NCBI GenBank assembly: GCA_030424705.1
Contig: JAUHWJ010000020.1
Location: forward strand, 1 to 11,348
Reading direction: 5' to 3'
Source: Alphaproteobacteria bacterium
GTDB lineage: Bacteria; Pseudomonadota; Alphaproteobacteria; Rhodobacterales; Rhodobacteraceae
Length of the DNA: 11,348 nt
Shown: piece after piece, positions 7,265-11,348 of the stretch
Layout: each line of letters starts with the position of its first letter
Position numbering within the stretch: the stretch's first letter is position 1
Made by a program: the position numbers and the translations under genes
Notes under the pieces: model-generated
Told to the model about the DNA's origin: nothing
What the model saw: the letters and a program-made list of their open reading frames with translations, nothing else
Database searches by the model: none

Positions 7265-7573
7265 TCAGGCCGCGGCCTTGTCCTGATCGTCCTTAAGGGA
7301 TAGCGCGTTGGAGACGCGCACGCCCCTCTTCACGAACGCGACGAGGCCGTCGACCGTACGGCTGTTCACTTCTATGCCCGCGTTCATCAGCACTTCCATG
7401 CCATCGCGCGAATTCGCCCAGCGGGCGATACCCTCCGCGCCCTTGCCGGGGCCAAAGGTCTTTTCGTCCTTGATCGCGTCGTCGAGCGCCGCGAGAACGA
7501 CGGCCGCGAACAGCTTGCGCGCGCGCCGGCCCTGCTCATTTGTGAAGCTCAAAGCGTCATCATCAAGAGCCAT
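7265..7573 (-). CDS. Small acidic protein of unknown function (resembles the Rhodobacterales DUF6280-type family)
   Basis: A 102-residue cytoplasmic protein beginning MALDDDALSFTNEQGRRARKL. There is no signal peptide, membrane segment or catalytic motif. Predicted mostly helical: an Ala/Leu helix KLFAAVVLAALDDAIKDEK, then IARWANSRDGMEVLMNAGIEVNSRTVDGLVAFVKRGVRVSNAL, and a charged tail KDDQDKAAA. From memory this layout resembles small proteins annotated DUF6280 in Rhodobacterales; I cannot confirm that here. The ATG at 7573 was chosen over an in-frame GTG at 7585 because GGAGGAG lies just upstream of it and would be inside the coding region of the longer form. The gene lies downstream of two sulfotransferases on the same strand and is followed by a strong hairpin terminator. 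Confidence 0.75.
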   Translation of the reverse strand: MALDDDALSFTNEQGRRARKLFAAVVLAALDDAIKDEKTFGPGKGAEGIARWANSRDGMEVLMNAGIEVNSRTVDGLVAFVKRGVRVSNALSLKDDQDKAAA

Positions 7574-7685
7574 TGGCTCCTCCACCGAGTCGTCATGTCG
7601 TTGTCATCTAGGGAACGCGTATATGGCGCATCCGTTGCGCAAAATAAAGGCGTTTTTTGCATGGCGGCCATGCGCCGACGCAGCG
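7574..7685. other. Intergenic region between the small acidic-protein gene and the sulfotransferase pair
   Basis: About 112 bases without a gene. It contains a dyad GCGCA-N5-TGCGC (7626-7640), an A/T-rich patch with TTTTTT near 7653-7658, and a GCATGG-CGG-CCATGC hairpin (7659-7673). On the minus strand TATACG (7623-7618) could be a -10 box for the small gene but has no good -35. No terminator with a U-tract was found for the sulfotransferase genes, so readthrough into the small gene is possible. Confidence 0.4.
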
Positions 7686-8552
7686 TCAAGCCGACCACGA
7701 TGCGGGCTTTTCCGAGCCAAACCGGGCGTTCACGAACTCATAAACGTGTTGGAACGCCTCCACCCCTGCCGCGATGTCGGCCGCGCTCGGGGTTGACGGC
7801 GCATCGGCGGCATTGATGCGCTCCGAGATGTCTGGCGCTCGCCAGGCAAGGCCGAGCGTGTCGGTAAGCGCGCGCAGATGGCGCTCCGGGGTTGCGAAGA
7901 CATGCTCGTAGAAGCCGACAACGACGCGATCTTCTCCGAAGGCGCGCCAGAGCGCCGTCAGCGCCTTGTCGTATCGGCCGTGAGCGCAATAGGCGGGCCA
8001 TTCGAGGCTGCCGCGGAACGCGGCTCCGGCATCCGCGATGCGACCCTTCCGCTGCTGCATCCTGAGCGCGGAGAAGTGCCGCTCCACCGGGTCGCGCATC
8101 AGGAATATCGGCCGGACCGTAAGCCCGGCTCTTTCGAGAAAGCGGCGCGCCCGGCTCCAGCCTTGCTCGTCCAGAAGTGAATACCCTGGCGTGAACTCGA
8201 TCAGGAACCGTTCGCGACGGACGCGAGCCGCGAAGTACCTGAGATAAGCCATCCTGTCCTCGGACATTTCGGCTCGCTCGATCACGGCGCGGCTCATGCG
8301 CGGGGCGATGAGGCGGGGCAGCGATTGTCTCATCTGCGCCGCCTTCTCCCCGTAGCGCCGGTCGAATACAGCGAGCCGGCGCGGACCGAGCCACGCGTCG
8401 AAGAAATGAAGCTCCTTGATGGGAGAGGCGTACACATCCGGATCCCGTTCCAGATGTTGGAAGAGCCAGGACGTGCCGGCCTTCTGCGCCCCCGCGCCGA
8501 TCAACATCGTTTTGCCTTCCAGCCGCCGCAGGAGCTTTGGGGACATACGCAT
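7686..8552 (-). CDS. PAPS-dependent sulfotransferase family protein, copy 1
   Basis: A 288-residue cytoplasmic enzyme expected to move sulfate from PAPS to an acceptor hydroxyl or amine. The 5'-phosphosulfate loop is GAGAQKAGTSWLFQHL (19-34) with Lys24. KELHFFD (46-52) matches the Glu-x-His-x-x-Asp active-site pattern of heparan sulfate 3-O-sulfotransferases (Glu47, His49, Asp52). The 3'-phosphate motif is RDPVERHFSAL (153-163), with Arg153 and Ser161. HGRYDKALTALWRAFGEDRVVVGFYE is the usual late-domain block. No membrane segment is seen, so it is probably not Golgi-type anchored. The start is ATG 8552 or, just as well spaced from GAGG, ATG 8546. It is 12 bases downstream of a paralogue on the same strand. 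Acceptor unknown. Confidence 0.88.
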   Translation of the reverse strand: MRMSPKLLRRLEGKTMLIGAGAQKAGTSWLFQHLERDPDVYASPIKELHFFDAWLGPRRLAVFDRRYGEKAAQMRQSLPRLIAPRMSRAVIERAEMSEDRMAYLRYFAARVRRERFLIEFTPGYSLLDEQGWSRARRFLERAGLTVRPIFLMRDPVERHFSALRMQQRKGRIADAGAAFRGSLEWPAYCAHGRYDKALTALWRAFGEDRVVVGFYEHVFATPERHLRALTDTLGLAWRAPDISERINAADAPSTPSAADIAAGVEAFQHVYEFVNARFGSEKPASWSA

Positions 8553-8564
8553 CCTCAGGCTCCG

Positions 8565-9437
8565 TCAGCCGTCCCACGCCGCGGGCGCTGCGCTCCCGTA
8601 GTGCTCCGCGACAAAGCGATAGGCTGGCCGGAGCCTACGCCGGAGCGCCGCAAGCAGGGCCGCCGGAGGGGGCGCCGCCTCCGGCGAGGGGTTGATGCGC
8701 CGCTCCAGCAGCGGCGGGATTGGCGACAGGCCGAGTGCGCGCTCGACTGCGGCGAGATGTGGGTCCGCCGGGTCGAACAGTCTTTCGTAGAAGCAGACTG
8801 TCACCGCCTCCTCACCGAACACTCGGAAAAGCCGCGCAAGCGTGAGGTCATAACGGCTTCGCCGGATCTGTTCGCCGCCGGCGAGATTGAGGAGCAACCC
8901 CCGATCCAGATTGTATCGCGATCCGAATTTCTTCAGCGCTGAGCGGTGATGGGAGACTATACGCGCCACGGGATCGCGCAGGAGGAGGAGTGGGCGCACG
9001 ATCACGCCCGCCGCCTCGAAATGCGAGCGGACGAAGCGCAGTTCGTCCTCTTCCAATAAAGCGTAGCAGGGCGTCATTTCCATCATGTGGCTGCGCTTGA
9101 GTCCTCGCTTCGCGAACCAGCGGAGATAGGCCGCCCGGTCGCCGTTCATCTCGACCCGCGCCGCCAGCCGCGCGCTCGCCGCTTCGCCCATCTCCGCGCC
9201 AATGGCGGCGGCGAGTTGAGCGGCGAAGCGTTGCTCGTGAAAGCCGAACCGAGCGGGCCGAAGCCAAGCGGTGAAGAAGTTCATTTCCTTGACAGGGGAG
9301 CGGCGTACCGCGGGGTTCCGCGCGAGATGATCGAACATCCAGGTAGAGCCCGCCTTCTGGGCCCCGCAGCCGAGGATCATGACGCGCCCCTCGAGGCGTG
9401 CTCTGCGGCGCGGCGTAAGGGATGCGGTTGCGGACAT
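8565..9437 (-). CDS. PAPS-dependent sulfotransferase family protein, copy 2
   Basis: A 290-residue paralogue of the downstream gene, first in the minus-strand pair. The PAPS 5' loop is GCGAQKAGSTWMFDHL (23-38) with Lys28, and the 3'-phosphate motif is RDPVARIVSHHRS (154-166). The active-site segment reads KEMNFFT (50-56), so Glu51 is kept but the His and Asp of copy 1 are Asn53 and Thr56. The same blocks align along the whole length (AYLRWFAKR, EMTPCYALLEE, FGEEAVTVCFYE, a final LERRINPSPE-type segment), showing duplication followed by divergence. Ribosome-binding site AGGAG at 9448-9444 fits the ATG. It is divergent from the TPR gene across 113 bases. Whether the substitutions change acceptor or activity cannot be told from sequence. 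Confidence 0.88.
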   Translation of the reverse strand: MSATASLTPRRRARLEGRVMILGCGAQKAGSTWMFDHLARNPAVRRSPVKEMNFFTAWLRPARFGFHEQRFAAQLAAAIGAEMGEAASARLAARVEMNGDRAAYLRWFAKRGLKRSHMMEMTPCYALLEEDELRFVRSHFEAAGVIVRPLLLLRDPVARIVSHHRSALKKFGSRYNLDRGLLLNLAGGEQIRRSRYDLTLARLFRVFGEEAVTVCFYERLFDPADPHLAAVERALGLSPIPPLLERRINPSPEAAPPPAALLAALRRRLRPAYRFVAEHYGSAAPAAWDG

Positions 9438-9550
9438 GCCGGACTCCTAGCGCCGGCCGCCAGGCCCCGCAATGCCGGCTCTTGAACGTTTCAGGAGACC
9501 TCCGCATCCGGAACCCCTATATGTCGGAGAGATCGAACGGAGATGACGTG

Positions 9551-11272
9551 ATGACGATGATTGCCCGGGCCGCCAGCCTTGCGCTTCTTGCAGCCGCATT
9601 CGGCGAACCGCTCGCCGCTACGGGGCAGGAGTCGTTCGCCGGCGCATATCTTGCGGGAGCGCAGGCGGCCAAGCGCGGCGATGTGGACGCTGCGGCGAGC
9701 TACCTCTCCCGCGCGCTCGACCGGTCGCCCGGCGATCTCGCGCTCGGCGAACAGACGCTGCTCTACCTCACCGCGGCCGGGCGCCTCGAGCAGGCGGAGG
9801 CGTTGGCCGAAAGGATGATCGTGTTCGACCCGACGCAGCGGCTTGCAAGCCTGGTGCTTGTCACGTCGGAGATGCGGAAAGAGGACTATGAAGCCGCCGC
9901 CCGGCGGATGGAGACGGCCCCGGCGGCCTTTCATCCGCTTCTTCGAGACCTCCTTTCCGCCTGGGTCAAAGCCGCGGGGGGAGATGCGCAGGGCGCCAGC
10001 GCCACGCTGGACTCCGTCGAGGGACCGCCCGTATTCCGCGTCTTCGCAGCCTATCACCTTGCGCTGCTTAGCCTCTCCTCTGGCGACGCGACCGCTGCTG
10101 CGGAGGCTTTCGGGCGCCTGTCGGAAGACATGCCTCGCCTCGGCGGGCGGATGGCCCGGGCGGAGGCCGCAGCGCTCTTCGGCGTCGGAAACACGGACGA
10201 GGCGCGCAAGAATCTCGAGGCGGCGGCGGACCGCGCCCTCGGCGATGCGGCGATCGAAGCCGATCTCGCCTTGATCGAGAAAGGCGAAGCGCCCCCCCTC
10301 CTGGTCAAGACAGCGTCGGAAGGAGCAGCCGAAGCGTTCTACGGCCTCGCCGCCGCGCTGGGGCAGGAGCCCGACGACAGACTGAGCCTCGTCTACGCAC
10401 GCCTCGCCTCGTGGCTCCGTCCTGATCTCGACGAGGCGAAACTGCTTGTCGCGGAGGTAATGGAGGGAACTGAGCAGTTTGAAGCTGCCGTTCGCGCCTA
10501 CGAGACAATTCCGCCCGACAGCCCCTACGCCCGTGCGGCGGAGATCGGCCGAGCGGAAGCCTTGTTCCGGCTGGATCGTGCTGACGAGGCGGCCGAGGCG
10601 CTGAAGGCGCTGACGCGGCGCGCGCCGGAAGCGCTGGATGCGCATGTTGCGCTTGGAGACATCCTGCGCCGCACCGAACGCTTCCGCGAAGCCGCCGCCG
10701 CCTATGACGCCGCCACCACGCTCGCCGAGGCGGCGGGGCGGGCGAACTGGGCGCTCTACTATCAGCGCGCAATCAGCTACGAGCGGTCGCAGCAGTGGGA
10801 AAAGGCGGAGGCGGATTTCTTCAAGGCTCTCGAACTGGAGCCGGATCAGCCGCTTGTGCTCAATTATCTTGGCTATTCCTGGCTGGAGCGGCGGGAGCGG
10901 CTCGACGAGGCGATGGACATGATTCGTAAGGCTGTCGCCGCTCGTCCCGAAGACGGCTACATCGTGGATAGCCTGGGCTGGGGCTTCTTTCTCCTCGAGG
11001 ATTATCCGGCGGCGGTGCGGGAGCTGCAGCGCGCCGTCGAGCTCCGCCCGGTCGATCCGGTCATCAACGACCATTTCGGCGATGCACTCTGGATGGTCGG
11101 CCGGAAGCGCGAGGCGGAGTTCCAGTGGCGCCGCGCGCTATCCTTTGACCCGGAGGATAAGGATCGAGAGCGCATCCGTCGGAAGCTCGATGTCGGCCTC
11201 GACGTTGTGCGCGCCGAGGAGGCGGCGGCGAAGGCCGCGCCCGAATCCCCGCGCGCGGCGGATGGCGGCTGA
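9551..11272 (+). CDS. Exported tetratricopeptide-repeat protein (LbcA-like adaptor or scaffold)
   Basis: A 573-residue protein with an N-terminal signal sequence (MTMIARAASLALLAAAFGEPLAA, cleavage near 23-25) and no lipobox cysteine. The remainder is helical TPR solenoid: clear repeats at about 33-60, 64-95, 165-195, 200-230, 330-360, 364-396, 401-431, 436-466, 470-501 and 504-534. The C-terminal block NYLGYSWLERRERLDEAMDMI, then DSLGWGFFLLEDYPAAVREL, resembles the C-terminal TPRs of Pseudomonas LbcA (PA4667), an outer-membrane lipoprotein that brings substrates to the protease CtpA. That gene also lies near ispE. The ATG at 9551 has GGAG at 9539-9542; longer in-frame forms back to 9422 lack a ribosome-binding site and hide the signal. 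It should act in the periplasm by protein contacts. Adaptor function is inference. Confidence 0.85.
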   Translation: MTMIARAASLALLAAAFGEPLAATGQESFAGAYLAGAQAAKRGDVDAAASYLSRALDRSPGDLALGEQTLLYLTAAGRLEQAEALAERMIVFDPTQRLASLVLVTSEMRKEDYEAAARRMETAPAAFHPLLRDLLSAWVKAAGGDAQGASATLDSVEGPPVFRVFAAYHLALLSLSSGDATAAAEAFGRLSEDMPRLGGRMARAEAAALFGVGNTDEARKNLEAAADRALGDAAIEADLALIEKGEAPPLLVKTASEGAAEAFYGLAAALGQEPDDRLSLVYARLASWLRPDLDEAKLLVAEVMEGTEQFEAAVRAYETIPPDSPYARAAEIGRAEALFRLDRADEAAEALKALTRRAPEALDAHVALGDILRRTERFREAAAAYDAATTLAEAAGRANWALYYQRAISYERSQQWEKAEADFFKALELEPDQPLVLNYLGYSWLERRERLDEAMDMIRKAVAARPEDGYIVDSLGWGFFLLEDYPAAVRELQRAVELRPVDPVINDHFGDALWMVGRKREAEFQWRRALSFDPEDKDRERIRRKLDVGLDVVRAEEAAAKAAPESPRAADGG

Positions 11273-11348
11273 AGCGCGCGCCGCGCTGCGGGAGACGGCG
11301 CGAGCCAAGGTCAATCTCTTCCTTCATGTCCGGGGCCGGCGGCAGGAC
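11262..11348 (+). CDS. ispE: 4-diphosphocytidyl-2-C-methyl-D-erythritol kinase IspE (partial, N-terminal 29 residues)
   Basis: IspE is the GHMP-family kinase of the MEP pathway that phosphorylates CDP-methylerythritol on its way to isopentenyl diphosphate. Only the N-terminus is in the window: MAAEARAALRETARAKVNLFLHVRGRRQD. The block ARAKVNLFLHVRGRR matches the family opening (A-x-AK-x-NL-x-L-x-V-x-GRR-x-DGYH), with Lys16 corresponding to the active-site Lys10 of E. coli. The ATG lies within the 3' end of the TPR gene in another frame, overlapping it by 11 bases, with no clear ribosome-binding site. This suggests translational coupling. The gene is cut by the window edge, so the ATP-binding loop and catalytic Asp are not visible. 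Confidence 0.88.
   Translation, partial: MAAEARAALRETARAKVNLFLHVRGRRQD

Noticed and set aside
7595..7816. A plus-strand open frame of 73 codons in the gap after the small acidic-protein gene.
   Set aside because: It runs into the sulfotransferase antisense and has low-complexity Arg/Pro/Ser content with no ribosome-binding site.
9422..9550. An N-terminal extension of the TPR protein, including an ATG at 9521.
   Set aside because: It overlaps the divergent sulfotransferase start, lacks a well-placed ribosome-binding site and hides the signal peptide. ATG 9551 fits better.
9491..11074. A 527-codon open frame on the minus strand opposite the TPR gene.
   Set aside because: The sense strand encodes an obvious signal peptide and TPR repeats. 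The antisense product has no domain and arises from the same GC-rich codon bias.

Overview
The window reads as a stretch of chromosome from a high-GC alphaproteobacterium, most likely Rhodobacterales or a close relative. The reasons are the G/C-rich third positions throughout, the his / hslVU divergent arrangement common in alphaproteobacteria, the order lspA - DUF3035 lipoprotein - paired M16 peptidases, a small acidic protein resembling a Rhodobacterales-restricted family, and a TPR gene directly in front of ispE. No tRNA, rRNA, CRISPR array, insertion sequence or phage gene was seen. Coding density is very high; no gap exceeds about 115 bases.

Layout. (a) 1-886, minus strand: 5' part of hisH preceded by hisB, joined by a GTGA stop/start overlap (histidine synthesis). 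(b) 887-990: a short divergent promoter region in which the proposed -35 boxes for hisB and hslV are the two arms of one palindrome. (c) 991-6727, plus strand: hslV and hslU (ATP-dependent protease), lspA (signal peptidase II), a DUF3035 lipoprotein, and two M16 peptidase-like genes joined by ATGA, the first with an intact zinc motif and the second without it. (d) 6735-9437, minus strand: read 5' to 3' these are two tandem paralogous PAPS-type sulfotransferases, a small acidic protein of unknown function, a strong hairpin terminator, and a VOC/glyoxalase-fold protein that converges on the M16 pair with a 7-base gap. (e) 9551-11348, plus strand: an exported TPR-repeat protein whose last bases overlap the start of ispE (isoprenoid precursor synthesis), which runs off the window.

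How the genes work together. Much of the plus-strand block concerns protein quality control and the cell envelope: HslVU in the cytoplasm, LspA in the inner membrane, a lipoprotein that would be an LspA substrate, an exported M16 pair and an exported TPR protein. The accessory-looking part is the sulfotransferase pair. Both keep recognisable PAPS-binding motifs but differ at active-site positions, and no neighbouring gene reveals their acceptor. I found no clearly new multi-gene system. The best leads are the sulfotransferase pair, the LbcA-like TPR protein next to ispE, and the shared-palindrome divergent promoter.
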